Assembly: GCA_020349905.1 (NCBI GenBank)
Contig: CP070702.1
Coordinates: 12,974 to 63,805, forward strand
DNA length: 50,832 nucleotides
From: Candidatus Eiseniibacteriota bacterium
Lineage (GTDB): Bacteria > Eisenbacteria > RBG-16-71-46 > JAFGJU01
Reading direction: 5' to 3'
Shown here: piece after piece, positions 1 to 8,396 of the stretch
Numbering within the stretch: position 1 is the first letter of the stretch
How the letters are laid out: each line of letters opens with the position of its first letter
Translations under genes and position numbers: made by a program
Notes under the pieces: model-generated
What the model saw: only the letters and a program-made list of their open reading frames with translations
Databases searched by the model: none
What the model was told of the DNA's origin: nothing

Positions 1-897
1 CTCCTCGAAACCCGAGGTGGTCAAGTCGATGCTCAGGTTGGACCTGTCCAGGATTCGCATCACGACCTTCTCGCCGAATATCGTCGGTAGAGTGGAGACT
101 CGAAGGTCGATGGTCTTGCCGAGAGTCCTAATCTTTATCCTCCCGTCCTGCGGAACCCGACGTTCCGCGATGTCCAGCTCGGCCATGATCTTCAGACGCG
201 AGACGATGGCCGCCTTCATCCTGAAGGGAGGGGCCATCATCTCGTACAGCACGCCGTCTATTCTGAATCTGACGCGCAGGTTCTTCTCGTACGGTTCGAT
301 GTGAATGTCGCTTGCGCGCTTGCGAACCGCGTCCGTGATGAGCGAGTTGACAAGTTTCACTATCGGCGCCTGTTCGGCCTCGTCGGCCACCCCCGTCGCT
401 TCTTCCTCCACCTGGTCCTCGACGAGCTCCACGTCCTCCTCCATGCTCTTCATCACCGTGGCCAGGGAGTCGGCCGAGTCGTAGTACGTGTCGATGGCCT
501 TCTTGATGTCGCTCTCGGGCGCGATGAGAGGTTGAACCTCCAAACCGGTGAGGAACTTTATGTCGTCAATCGCGAATATGTTGCTCGGATTGACCATGGC
601 GACCGTCAGTCTCCGCCCCACCCGCTCCACGGGAACCACCTGGAACTTGCTGGCCACGTCCCCGGGGATGAGCTTGATGACGGAGCGGTCAATTTCCATC
701 TTTGAAAGATTGACGGTCGGAACGTTGTAGAGCTCGGAGAGGAATTTCGTGAGGTCTTCTTCCGTTATTGCCCCGACTTTGACGAGATTCTGAGTGATGC
801 TGCCGCCGCTCTGCTTCTTCTGTGCGGTCGCTTTGTCCAGGCTCTCCTTTGAGACGAGCTTCTCTTCAACCAGTCTAGATGCGACGCTGTCGTGCAA
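1..897 (-). CDS. pilB: Type IV pilus assembly / type II secretion ATPase, N-terminal part (partial at left edge)
   Basis: This is the N-terminal 299 residues of a PilB/GspE-family ATPase that powers pilus extension or DNA-uptake pseudopilus assembly at the inner membrane. The reading frame stays open to the left edge, so the Walker A, Asp-box and Walker B regions lie outside the window. The visible part has the MshEN/GspE N-terminal fold (LVKVGAITEEDL, then LYNVPTVNL), followed by the start of the ATPase core with the hallmark SDIHIEP motif, RFRIDGVLYEM and RVPQDGRIKI. I chose the TTG at 897 because a purine-rich AAGGGGG lies six bases upstream and no ATG or GTG is available in frame. A sigma-54-like promoter lies about 55 bases upstream. 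The nearby ComEA-like gene fits pilus-mediated DNA uptake. The family is confident; whether it is PilB or GspE is less so. Confidence 0.9.
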   Translation of the reverse strand, partial: MHDSVASRLVEEKLVSKESLDKATAQKKQSGGSITQNLVKVGAITEEDLTKFLSELYNVPTVNLSKMEIDRSVIKLIPGDVASKFQVVPVERVGRRLTVAMVNPSNIFAIDDIKFLTGLEVQPLIAPESDIKKAIDTYYDSADSLATVMKSMEEDVELVEDQVEEEATGVADEAEQAPIVKLVNSLITDAVRKRASDIHIEPYEKNLRVRFRIDGVLYEMMAPPFRMKAAIVSRLKIMAELDIAERRVPQDGRIKIRTLGKTIDLRVSTLPTIFGEKVVMRILDRSNLSIDLTTSGFEE

Positions 898-950
898 TGT
901 CGTCCCCCTTGTGTAGATGGAAAGGCATGGTACACGTCCAACGTCACTCC

Positions 951-966
951 AGCATGATTGGTGCCA
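951..966 (-). promoter_or_regulatory. Sigma-54-like (-24/-12) promoter upstream of pilB
   Basis: Read on the minus strand the site is TGGCACC-AATC-ATGCT. This matches the RpoN consensus TGGCACG-N4-TTGCW at all but two positions, with the invariant GG and GC dinucleotides correctly spaced. Transcription would start near 940 and give a leader of about 43 bases before the TTG start of the pilus ATPase. Sigma-54 control of pilus genes is known in other bacteria. No enhancer site was identified. The rest of 898-1187 shows no coding sequence. Confidence 0.45.
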
Positions 967-1187
967 ACCAGGACCCGTGCCCCGGGCCCACGGCTCGCAC
1001 CGTGTCAAAGTCTAAGCATCCACGTCCAGGGATCTTACGAACCTCGAAGCGGCCACCCCACCGCATCTTCTCCATTCCACCGCGGAAGCGAGTGTCTTTC
1101 TGCAATCCCGGTGTGCAGAATGCAACTTCGGAAACCTGTCAGAGGAAACGCCGCGGACTCAAGCCGCAAGAATGGGATAGACGGGAG

Positions 1188-1622
1188 CTACTTGCGGGGT
1201 AGGACGCAGACCCAATCACGGAACTTGTCCAGCGTCTTCCTCCCGATGCCGCGCACCGCCAGCAAGTCCTCGACGGAACGGAACTGGCCGGAGCGAGCTC
1301 TTTCCTCCAGGATCCTGGCAGCCAGCGCCGTACCAATGCCGGGCAGTGCCTCAAGCTCAGCTGCGGTGGCCGTGTTGAGGTCGAGCCGTCCCGACGCATC
1401 GTGGGAGGCTCGCGTTTCTTGTTGCTCCTCGGGAGGCGAATCCCACTGGGCCTCTGCTGCAAGCGAGTCGTCCGAGGCTGTCTCCTGGCTGATCGGGGGC
1501 GTGAGTGCCGCAGGAAGCTCGAAGAGCGAGCTTGCCATCTGGAAGAGGCCTCCGCCTATGAGGCACACCGCCAGAGCGAGGAAGACGACTCTTTCCTCCT
1601 TAGTGAGGAAACCCGCCTTCAT
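1188..1622 (-). CDS. comEA: ComEA-like helix-hairpin-helix DNA-binding protein
   Basis: A 144-residue protein with one N-terminal membrane anchor (residues about 11-35: VVFLALAVCLIGGGLF), a low-complexity linker rich in Glu and Ser, and a C-terminal double helix-hairpin-helix module (about 78-140). The module carries LDLNTATAAELEALPGIG and VRGIGRKTL, the typical ComEA signature. Such proteins bind incoming double-stranded DNA in the periplasm during natural transformation. The ATG at 1622 is chosen because GGAGG lies five bases before it; upstream GTG codons have no ribosome site. It starts 36 bases after the TonB receptor gene and precedes the pilus ATPase, so it may share the cobalamin-controlled transcript. 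ComEA-type HhH domains also occur in proteins unrelated to competence. Confidence 0.85.
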   Translation of the reverse strand: MKAGFLTKEERVVFLALAVCLIGGGLFQMASSLFELPAALTPPISQETASDDSLAAEAQWDSPPEEQQETRASHDASGRLDLNTATAAELEALPGIGTALAARILEERARSGQFRSVEDLLAVRGIGRKTLDKFRDWVCVLPRK

Positions 1623-1658
1623 CCTCACCTCCACCTGCGGACTCCTCCGCCCACCGGG

Positions 1659-3623
1659 TCAATCTACGAGCCGCCACGTCATGCCGATTTCGTACTGCCT
1701 TCCCGGCATCGGGTAGTAGACCGGCCGCCCCAGCGCCTCGGTGTATGGAGACTCCAGGTACCTCGACGGATACTGCTCATCCGTCATGTTTCTGACGCGA
1801 AGATAGGCCGTGAAGCCCGCGACCGAGGCAGACAATCGCTCTTCCAGCAAGAAGAACGGCCCTTCGGACCAGAACAAGGGGGGCTCCGAAATCCCGGTCG
1901 GCTCCAGGTATTCCCCGACGTACGTGGCGTCGAGCCTGAAGGTAACGAACAGCTCCGGAAACGGCTCAAGGCTCCTCGTGAACCAAGAGTTAACCCTCAA
2001 CTCAGGCATGTATGGCAGCAGTTCCGCTGTCTCGCGCTCCACTCTTTGAAGGGTCACGTTCAGGCACGCCACGTCTTCTCCATCACTGGTCACCACAACG
2101 TGTCCCTCGACGCCGCGCACGTTCACTTCTTCCAGGTTGAGAGGCGTGTAGGTGGTCATCGAATCTGCTTCCGATTCCACGGAGCTCCACTCGATGAAGT
2201 CGGAGGTCCCTGACAGAAACGCCGCGAGCCCTCCGCGCAGCGCTCCGTTTCGAACGGCGAAGTCCGAGCCCAACTCCACCATCCAGCTGGACTCCGCATC
2301 CAGGCCGCGGTTGCCGGTCGTGACGTATGTCCAGCCGGCCCAGACGCTTCTCTGCGTCGGCCAGAAGAGGTCGTTCAACGTCGGCGGATTGAAACCCCTT
2401 CCGAAGGAAAGCCATATTCTCTCGTTCGCCCCTTCCCGCCACAGGCTGGCGTGCGGGCTGATTTCCGTGCCGAAGGTGGAGTGGTTGTCGGCTCTCAGCG
2501 AGAAAAGAGCATTCAAATCCTTCCCCACGGCCACCTGGTTCTGCGCTATCAAGTATCCCTGCCGGGTGTCGGGATTCCAGGACCCCGAGGCGTCTTTGCA
2601 CGAGAGATGGCTTTCAGTGTAGCCAGCTCCCAGCCCAACGTCGCCAAGAGTCGTGCCGTAAGCGTAGAGGTCCAGCAGAGTCCCGTAGCGCTCCAGTTCA
2701 CTCACGGTCGAAACGAAGGGGTCCACGTAGTCAGTCATTTCCATCGACCTGAACGCCCTCACCTCCAATCGCTTCTCCGCGCCGATGGACATTGAACTGA
2801 CCACCTGAAAACGGTCCACGTTCGATTTCTGCTTCGCCTCTCTGACGGTCCTCAGCACCCCGGAATACGCTGAGAACAGGCAGGCGATCCTGCCCCTCGC
2901 CCCGAAGTCGTAGCTCACCTTTGCGAATCGGTTCTTTCCTGAATAATCCCTGTAGGCGCCCGCGCCGTCGCACGCGCCCTCTTCTATTCCAAGGAACGTG
3001 CCCAACCCTCCGTATCGTCTGGCGAAAGTGGCGGCCACCTTTCTGTATGCGAGACTGCCGGATGAGACGCCCACCGTGGCAACGGGCTCCTCGCCACCGG
3101 TCGGCTCCGCCGACACGAGATTGACGACACCGGTAACTCCGTTCCCGCCGTGCAGAGAGCCCAGCGGACCTCTCAGTATTTCGACGCGCTCGAGCAGGAA
3201 GGGAGACACCGAGTAGAGGTCCGCGACTCCGTTCTGGGTGTTGTTCACGGGTACCCCGTCCAGCAGCGTGGCAGTTCTGCCCGAACGCCCGCCCCTCAGG
3301 CTCACAAGCTCCAGGGCCCCGAAGGACCCGTAGCTGCCGGAGTTGACCCCTTCCCTCTCCTCGAGAATACCGAACAGGCCCTTCTCCGCGCTCTGCTCTA
3401 TCTCCCTTCTTCCGATCACCGAAACAGCTGCCGGGACCCGTTCGAGAACGCTGCTGAGTTTAGCCGCAGTGACAAGGACCTCCTCCAGTCTGTAAGACGG
3501 CAAAGCCGAGGTCGAATCGGAGCCGACCTCGGACGTATCCGCGCTCTCCTGAGCAACGGCCCTGTGCACTGACACGGCAGGCACCAGCAACAACAGGAAG
3601 ACTAACAGGCAGCGTCTTAGCAT
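1659..3623 (-). CDS. TonB-dependent outer-membrane receptor, probably for cobalamin (BtuB-like)
   Basis: A 654-residue receptor with a signal peptide (about 1-24, ending AVA), a TonB-box/plug region (about 45-170; plug motifs LEEVLVTAAK, LLDGVPVNN, VEILRGPLGSLHGGNGVTGVVN), a long 22-strand-type barrel, and a C-terminus with the usual RVRNMTDEQYPSR signature. The ATG has AGGAGG five bases upstream. The gene lies 32 bases after the ECF S-component gene, and the pair sits behind a cobalamin riboswitch. This is the main reason to propose a B12 or other corrinoid substrate; the sequence alone would say only siderophore/vitamin receptor. It would move substrate across the outer membrane using TonB energy, and the ECF module would carry it across the inner membrane. 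Confidence 0.87.
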   Translation of the reverse strand: MLRRCLLVFLLLLVPAVSVHRAVAQESADTSEVGSDSTSALPSYRLEEVLVTAAKLSSVLERVPAAVSVIGRREIEQSAEKGLFGILEEREGVNSGSYGSFGALELVSLRGGRSGRTATLLDGVPVNNTQNGVADLYSVSPFLLERVEILRGPLGSLHGGNGVTGVVNLVSAEPTGGEEPVATVGVSSGSLAYRKVAATFARRYGGLGTFLGIEEGACDGAGAYRDYSGKNRFAKVSYDFGARGRIACLFSAYSGVLRTVREAKQKSNVDRFQVVSSMSIGAEKRLEVRAFRSMEMTDYVDPFVSTVSELERYGTLLDLYAYGTTLGDVGLGAGYTESHLSCKDASGSWNPDTRQGYLIAQNQVAVGKDLNALFSLRADNHSTFGTEISPHASLWREGANERIWLSFGRGFNPPTLNDLFWPTQRSVWAGWTYVTTGNRGLDAESSWMVELGSDFAVRNGALRGGLAAFLSGTSDFIEWSSVESEADSMTTYTPLNLEEVNVRGVEGHVVVTSDGEDVACLNVTLQRVERETAELLPYMPELRVNSWFTRSLEPFPELFVTFRLDATYVGEYLEPTGISEPPLFWSEGPFFLLEERLSASVAGFTAYLRVRNMTDEQYPSRYLESPYTEALGRPVYYPMPGRQYEIGMTWRLVD

Positions 3624-3655
3624 GGCTTCCTCCTACGTGAACTCAGTCCGACTGC

Positions 3656-4168
3656 TCAGTTCCCGACCTCCAGTGACAGGAGCAGGTCTGCCAGGAAGAA
3701 GAATATCAGCGCGTTCGATACGAAGTGAACGGCGGCGAACACCAATCCCCCCGCCACCACAGCCGCCACACTGCCCACCGAGACCCCCAGAGCCAGATTG
3801 GTGACAAGGTCGTACTGGAGAGTCAGTGCAACGCCCAGAGCTGCGAATACGGCGTTTCTGGCCACCCGAGCCGTCAACGTACGTCTCACCCACGGCCCGG
3901 CGACCCCGGCCGCGCCCACAATACTCAGACCCACCACCTGCGACGCCGTCACGAGAGGAATCGCGCCCCCCATGGGATTGGCGACCGAGTAAATCAGCAT
4001 GGACACCGCTCCCACCAGCGCTCCGCCTCGAGCCCCAAGAAGACCACCCGACACGAACACCGTGAGGGTCATTAGCTCCACGTTGGGAATCGCCAGGAAC
4101 AGGAACCCCAGCGCCACTGCGAGGCTAGACAACAACCCTGCCAGAGCAATCTTCTTCGTCGGTTTCAC
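3656..4168 (-). CDS. ECF transporter S-component, probably cobalamin-type
   Basis: A 170-residue, very hydrophobic protein with about six predicted membrane helices. It opens with KKIALAGLLSSLAVALGF and contains AIPNVELMTLTVFVSGGLLG and YSVANPMGGAIP, the pattern of the substrate-binding (S) subunits of energy-coupling-factor vitamin transporters. It contains no cysteine, unlike BtuM-type solitary B12 S-components, so a CblT/CbrT-like role is more likely. The GTG start at 4168 has only a weak ribosome site. The gene is first behind the cobalamin riboswitch and terminator and is followed closely by a TonB receptor. No ECF ATPase or T subunit is in the window, so these must come from elsewhere or be absent. 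The substrate is inferred from the riboswitch. Confidence 0.8.
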   Translation of the reverse strand: MKPTKKIALAGLLSSLAVALGFLFLAIPNVELMTLTVFVSGGLLGARGGALVGAVSMLIYSVANPMGGAIPLVTASQVVGLSIVGAAGVAGPWVRRTLTARVARNAVFAALGVALTLQYDLVTNLALGVSVGSVAAVVAGGLVFAAVHFVSNALIFFFLADLLLSLEVGN

Positions 4169-4182
4169 GCAGCGGGAGAAGT

Positions 4183-4211
4183 AAAAAATCCCTCACCTGC
4201 GACAGTGAAGG
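4183..4211 (-). terminator. Intrinsic terminator of the cobalamin riboswitch
   Basis: On the minus strand CCTTCAC and GTGAGGG form a 7-bp stem (one G-U pair) around an 8-base loop. It is followed at once by A and a run of six T, just before the S-component start. Upstream, GGAAGG at 4227-4232 could pair with the CCTTC of the left arm and act as antiterminator; the same GGAAGG can be held by CCTTC at 4236-4240. This suggests that B12 binding lets the terminator form. Confidence 0.75.
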
Positions 4212-4239
4212 ATGATGGGCCGTCAACCTTCCGTCGAAG

Positions 4240-4430
4240 GTCTTGGGCAACTACGTGGACAGGTCTCCTGACTCGCGGATCATCGGAACTGACCGCGCCT
4301 TCCCGGAAGCGACGCTCCCAGTGGCTCGCTGCGGGTTCCTAACCGCTTACAGTGGCGGGGCCGTGCTGGATTCACACCAGCTTCCCAGTGCTTGTTAGCA
4401 CTTTCCCACGCAGAGCTGAGCTTTCGGACT
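4240..4430 (-). ncRNA. Cobalamin (B12) riboswitch
   Basis: The minus strand carries the conserved cobalamin aptamer core. GGGAAGCTGGTGTGAATCC lies at about 4368-4386, GCCCCGCCACTGTAA at 4347-4361, and the B12 box GCGAGTCAGGAGACCTG at 4260-4276. These three blocks are in the family order and spacing. An intrinsic terminator follows at 4183-4211, so control is probably by premature transcription termination when adenosylcobalamin or a related corrinoid is bound. The regulated genes are the ECF S-component and the TonB receptor, possibly also ComEA. Exact ends are approximate. Confidence 0.93.
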
Positions 4431-4473
4431 TCGTCTCTCCCTCTCTCACCTCCTCGTGACGTATCGACGTCAA

Positions 4474-4502
4474 CTCATAGCAGTGCTCAGGAAGAGTGTC
4501 AA
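4474..4502 (-). promoter_or_regulatory. Sigma-70-type promoter for the riboswitch transcript
   Basis: On the minus strand a perfect TTGACA (4497-4502) is followed after 17 bases by TATGAG (4474-4479). The expected start is near 4467, about 40 bases before the aptamer. It lies just after the stop of the upstream PHP gene (4542), so the B12 uptake genes form their own transcription unit. Confidence 0.7.
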
Positions 4503-4541
4503 CCAGAATTTTGAGAAGTGTGGGTTGCAGAGCGGAATGCG

Positions 4542-5414
4542 CTATCTGGAAGCGGTGGACCGGGCTGCTGCCTCCCTCAGACTCACCAGAACTGAATAGG
4601 GCACTCTCTCGGAACCGATTCCGGCGTGAGCAGTGCGGGAGCCGTGCGAGTCCGAGCCTCCAGTGACGACCAGCCCGTGCCTCCTTGCCAGTTCCATGTA
4701 GTACCTCACGGTGCCGCGGTCGTGCTTGGGATGCCAGACCTCGATGCCGGCCATGCCCAGTTCTACGAACTCAGGTATCAGGTCGTCTCTCTGAACGGTG
4801 CCCGGGTGCGCCAGCACCGAGACCCCACCGGCCCTCTCTATTAACCTGAACGCGTCGCTGGAAGAAAGAAGCATCTTGGGCACGTAGGCGGGCGACCTGT
4901 GACCTATGTATCGGCGAAACGCCTCCTCAAACGTGTCCACGTATCCGCTGTCCAGCAGTGCCTCGGCCACGTGGGGTCTGCCGATGGAGCCGTTGTCCGC
5001 AATTTTGAGAACCGATTCCAGGTCTATGTCGACCTCCAGCTCCTTCAGCTTGGCCAGGATCTTCTTGACTCTCTCGAACCGGGCGACTCTGAACTTCTCC
5101 AACTCGCGCTGGAAGACCTCGTCAGCGTGGTCGACGAAATAGCCGAGTATGTGTATGTCGGAGAGGCCGTCACTCACGCTCAGTTCGACGCCGGAGACGA
5201 CCTCTATCCCATACTCAGCCGCTTCATCGATGGCCTCTTCCACTCCGGCGACGGAATCGTGATCGGTTACTGCGACGGCCCTCAGGCCCTTTTCGCTTGC
5301 AATGCGCACCACTTCCCGGGGAGACAGAGGGCTGTCCGAACAGCTGGAATGTATGTGCAGGTCTATGTAGCCCGAATCCGATGCCTTCCTGCCCTTGTTA
5401 GGCGATCTGCTCAC
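4542..5414 (-). CDS. PHP-domain metal-dependent phosphoesterase
   Basis: A 290-residue PHP-family protein of the YciV / RNase AM (3',5'-nucleotide phosphatase) type. The metal-binding motifs are all present: DLHIHSSCSDS near residue 18, AVTDHDSV near 49, VSGVELS near 75, GRPHVAEALL near 147, SVLAHPG near 205 and a C-terminal GGSDSHG near 255. Length is usual for the family. It would hydrolyse phosphate esters on nucleotides or the 5' ends of short RNAs in the cytoplasm; the substrate cannot be read from sequence. The GTG start overlaps the end of the TPR gene by 17 bases, so the two are translationally linked. Confidence is high for the fold, moderate for the substrate class. Confidence 0.88.
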   Translation of the reverse strand: MSRSPNKGRKASDSGYIDLHIHSSCSDSPLSPREVVRIASEKGLRAVAVTDHDSVAGVEEAIDEAAEYGIEVVSGVELSVSDGLSDIHILGYFVDHADEVFQRELEKFRVARFERVKKILAKLKELEVDIDLESVLKIADNGSIGRPHVAEALLDSGYVDTFEEAFRRYIGHRSPAYVPKMLLSSSDAFRLIERAGGVSVLAHPGTVQRDDLIPEFVELGMAGIEVWHPKHDRGTVRYYMELARRHGLVVTGGSDSHGSRTAHAGIGSERVPYSVLVSLREAAARSTASR

Positions 5415-6663
5415 TCGTCCCCCCGCCTTGCCGGCCCAGAATCAGCAGCTTCGACGCCAGTCCAGGGAATTCCGGGTTTATCGAGGCCACTTCCTTGAAC
5501 GTGTCCAGTGCCTCCTCCGTCCTGCCCATGGCTTCGAGCGTCACGCCGAGATTGAAGCAGAGTCCCGGATAATCCTCATCCTGTCTCGTCCTCTCCTGGA
5601 GGGCACGGCGGAAGGCCTCGAGAGCCTCCTCGTACTCGTTCATCTCGAAGTGGCAGAGACCGGCCATTTCGAACGCCTTCGCTCTTTGCTTGTCGTCGGC
5701 CGCTGCAACTCGGAACTCGTTGAGGGCCTCTTCGAAAAGCCCCATCTCCTTGTACGTTACACCCAAGTCGTAGCGGCACTGGTAGTCGTCCGTGCCCACC
5801 TTGCTGTCAACCTGAGCCTTGAATTGTTTGAGAACCTCGGCTATGTCAATTGCGGGAGGTCTGAAGCGAACCTTCTCCTTGACGTTTATCGAGCCTGACC
5901 TGAACTCCTCGGGGATCTCCACGGGAGAATCCTTCTTCGCCTCCTCTTCGTCGGTGGCAGAAACCTCCCCCGGAGCCTCGATCGTCTCCTCGGCCGGCAC
6001 GGCGGAAGACTTTTCCGGCGCCGGCTCCTCCGTCCGGCTCTCTTCCTCCACGACGGGCATCGAGAGCGCCTCTGCATCCAGCTGGAGGGCCCTCTCATAG
6101 AACGACGCCGCCTTCTCCTCGTCGCCCCTGTCTCTCATCACCTGTGATATTCGGGCGAGTTCCCTGGCGGCGTCAGCCGTCCTGTCGGCTTCCTCGTAGA
6201 ATTTGGCGAGCTTCTCGGAAAGTGCGGCGTCGCGCGGCATGGCCTTGCAGGCCAACTCGAGGCCTTCCGTGGCACCTTCGCGGTCCCCGTTGCGCAGCAT
6301 GATCTCGTGGTACTTGAGGAAATCCTGCGCGGCCTCCGTTACCAGGCCTTCGCTGGCGCGGATTCTGCCGAGCCGCTTGTACATCTCGCACAGCGAGGGG
6401 TCCAGCCTCAACACTCTCTTGCCGATTGCCGCGGCGTTCTTGTACAGACCCACTTTCTCGTACGCGTCCACCGCCTGACCGTAGAGGACCAAGGCCTTGT
6501 CCGTCGCCCCTTTCTTGAGCTGCACGTCTCCGGCGAGGACGAAATCGTAGGGATCCACGTCGTCCATGGCCAGCAGCTTCTCGTATTCGGCCAGAGCTTT
6601 GTCAAGATTCCCGCCGGACAGGTACTTCTGGGCCTGCGCCTTGATGACAGAGGATTTCTGCAA
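5398..6663 (-). CDS. Tetratricopeptide-repeat protein with acidic linker
   Basis: A 421-residue soluble protein without a signal peptide. TPR helices fill residues about 5-215 (for example YEKLLAMDDVDPYDFVLAG). A disordered acidic linker rich in Glu, Ala and Pro covers about 220-270, and a second TPR array (about 285-410) begins with VDSKVGTDDYQCRYDLGV and YKEMGLFEEALNEF. This second block resembles TPR modules often found beside pilus or gliding genes, but that is only a resemblance. The TTG start has GGGAG eight bases upstream. The gene overlaps the PHP phosphoesterase. Most likely a protein-protein scaffold; the partner is unknown. Confidence 0.8.
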   Translation of the reverse strand: MQKSSVIKAQAQKYLSGGNLDKALAEYEKLLAMDDVDPYDFVLAGDVQLKKGATDKALVLYGQAVDAYEKVGLYKNAAAIGKRVLRLDPSLCEMYKRLGRIRASEGLVTEAAQDFLKYHEIMLRNGDREGATEGLELACKAMPRDAALSEKLAKFYEEADRTADAARELARISQVMRDRGDEEKAASFYERALQLDAEALSMPVVEEESRTEEPAPEKSSAVPAEETIEAPGEVSATDEEEAKKDSPVEIPEEFRSGSINVKEKVRFRPPAIDIAEVLKQFKAQVDSKVGTDDYQCRYDLGVTYKEMGLFEEALNEFRVAAADDKQRAKAFEMAGLCHFEMNEYEEALEAFRRALQERTRQDEDYPGLCFNLGVTLEAMGRTEEALDTFKEVASINPEFPGLASKLLILGRQGGGTSEQIA

Positions 6664-6699
6664 CTTATGCTCTCCCTACGATGCCTGCCGCATCCAGCG

Positions 6700-8232
6700 T
6701 CATCCCGAAAGTAACTTGCCTTCCACCAGGTCTCTTACCTCCCCGTACAGCTTTTCACCCGTTTCCCTCAGGGCCTCAGTTTCCTGGCGCATAGCGTTCC
6801 GATTTGACTCTTCCTCGATGGAGCTCAGGTTTATGTAAACGTTGAGCGAGGCGCCTACCAGGGCGGCGTGAGCCATACACGCGCTGACCCCGGCGTCGCT
6901 CACCGAGTTCACGTTGCCCTTCTCGGCGACCACTTTGCTCTGTCCAAGGACTCTCACGCTTTCCCGGCACACTTCCAGAGGCACTTCGGTCGCCTTCGTG
7001 GAAGCTGCCCTCACCGCGTCCTGCCTGGCCTTCTCCTCCGGTCTCACGGTCAGCGCGCGCCGGGACTTGAGTACCTGCTGGTAGGCGTGAGAATCCTCCT
7101 CGGTAAGCTTCAGTAGCTTCGCTCTGGAACCTTCGCACTCGCTTCTCAATTCCTGCAGCTCTTCCGAAACAGCGGAGTACTTCTTCTTCCCGATGGTCAA
7201 TCCGCACACCATCGCCGAGAGTGCCGCGGCCAGTGCTCCGGCGAGGGCAGAGACACTTCCCCCACCAGGCACTGCCGTACCGGCACTGACTTCCTCAACG
7301 TAGTGAGACAGACTCGACTCCGTGCTTCCGGTCTCCCCGAGAAGTCGTGTCTCCAAAATCTGGTCCCTTTCGAACCCTTCAAGTCTCAGATGGTGTTCGG
7401 CCACGTCCACCAGGGCGTTCATCGGAACGAGCCCCACTATCTCACTTCCTACTATCGGCACTCCATACCGCTCAGCTTCAGACTTTATTAGGGCAAAAAC
7501 GCGCTGTATCGGGGTGCCCTGCGTGTTGACCAGGTTCATCGAAATCTGCACCAGACCGATGTCCTGCAGCTCGAAGCCGAGCGCCTTCACGTAGCGCAGG
7601 CCTCCATGTGAGAACCTTATGGCCCTGGCTATCTTACGGGCGACCGACATGTTCTTGCTGCCCAGATTCACGTTGAACGCCACGAGCGGCATCCTAGCCC
7701 CTACCGCCACCGCGCCTGCGGTGGGGTGAATTCTCTCGGGACCGAAGTCGGGCTTCTTGCTGGGGTCTTTCCCTATGGCGTCCCTCAACCCCTCGAATTC
7801 GCCGGACCTGACCTGAGCAAGGTTCTCCCTTTCAGGTTTGGTCGCCGCAGCTTCATACAAATAGACGGGAATAGCAAGTTCCTCGCCAATTCTTTGACCC
7901 AACGTTTTCGCCAGATCGACGCAGTCCTGCATCGTGACGTCTCTCAACGGTACGAGGGGAATCACGTCCGTGGCCCCCATCCTGGGATGCTCGCCCTTGT
8001 GCTTGGTCAGGTCTATCAGTTCCGCGGCCTTCCTGGCGCCCCTGAAGGCCGCCTCGACCACCGCCTCGGGCTCCCCCAAGAAACTCACGACCGCTCTGTT
8101 GTGAGAGGCGTCCATCTCCTTGTCTAGGAGCTTGATTCCCTCGACGGAAGTAAGCTCGGCAACTATCGCGTCGACCACTTCCGGCCTGGCACCTTCGCTG
8201 AAATTCGGCACGCATTCTATGAGTCTCGCCAC
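6700..8232 (-). CDS. ftcD: Bifunctional glutamate formiminotransferase / formiminotetrahydrofolate cyclodeaminase
   Basis: A 510-residue two-domain enzyme. Residues 1 to about 310 are the formiminotransferase (start ARLIECVPNFSEG; KHKGEHPRMGATDVIP; substrate-loop HPTAGAVAVGAR). Residues about 320-510 are the cyclodeaminase (AVPGGGSVSALAGALAAAL and later GNVNSVSDAG). It transfers the formimino group of N-formimino-glutamate to tetrahydrofolate, then releases ammonia to give 5,10-methenyl-THF, the last step of histidine breakdown. The fused form is best known from animals and occurs in some bacteria. I place the start at the GTG at 8232, where AGGAGG lies four bases upstream and the protein begins as family members do; the upstream TTG extension is unsupported. 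It follows hutI and hutU in the same direction. Confidence 0.93.
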   Translation of the reverse strand: MARLIECVPNFSEGARPEVVDAIVAELTSVEGIKLLDKEMDASHNRAVVSFLGEPEAVVEAAFRGARKAAELIDLTKHKGEHPRMGATDVIPLVPLRDVTMQDCVDLAKTLGQRIGEELAIPVYLYEAAATKPERENLAQVRSGEFEGLRDAIGKDPSKKPDFGPERIHPTAGAVAVGARMPLVAFNVNLGSKNMSVARKIARAIRFSHGGLRYVKALGFELQDIGLVQISMNLVNTQGTPIQRVFALIKSEAERYGVPIVGSEIVGLVPMNALVDVAEHHLRLEGFERDQILETRLLGETGSTESSLSHYVEEVSAGTAVPGGGSVSALAGALAAALSAMVCGLTIGKKKYSAVSEELQELRSECEGSRAKLLKLTEEDSHAYQQVLKSRRALTVRPEEKARQDAVRAASTKATEVPLEVCRESVRVLGQSKVVAEKGNVNSVSDAGVSACMAHAALVGASLNVYINLSSIEEESNRNAMRQETEALRETGEKLYGEVRDLVEGKLLSG

Positions 8233-8396
8233 ATTTCCTCCTTTCGCAGCGGGCCTTTCGCAGCTCATCGCGGCAGCTCTCAGTCGCAGCGCTGCTGTCT
8301 GGGCCTCTCGTTCTCCTCTCGTCTTGGGAGGCAACGCCGCACCACAACACCCGCGACGAAACCTCCGGGCGGAGACCGGTGATTGCAGATCGCAAC

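Noticed and set aside
8233..8334. A 34-codon extension of ftcD
   Set aside because: No ribosome site at the upstream TTG; AGGAGG sits directly before the GTG at 8232, where homologues start.
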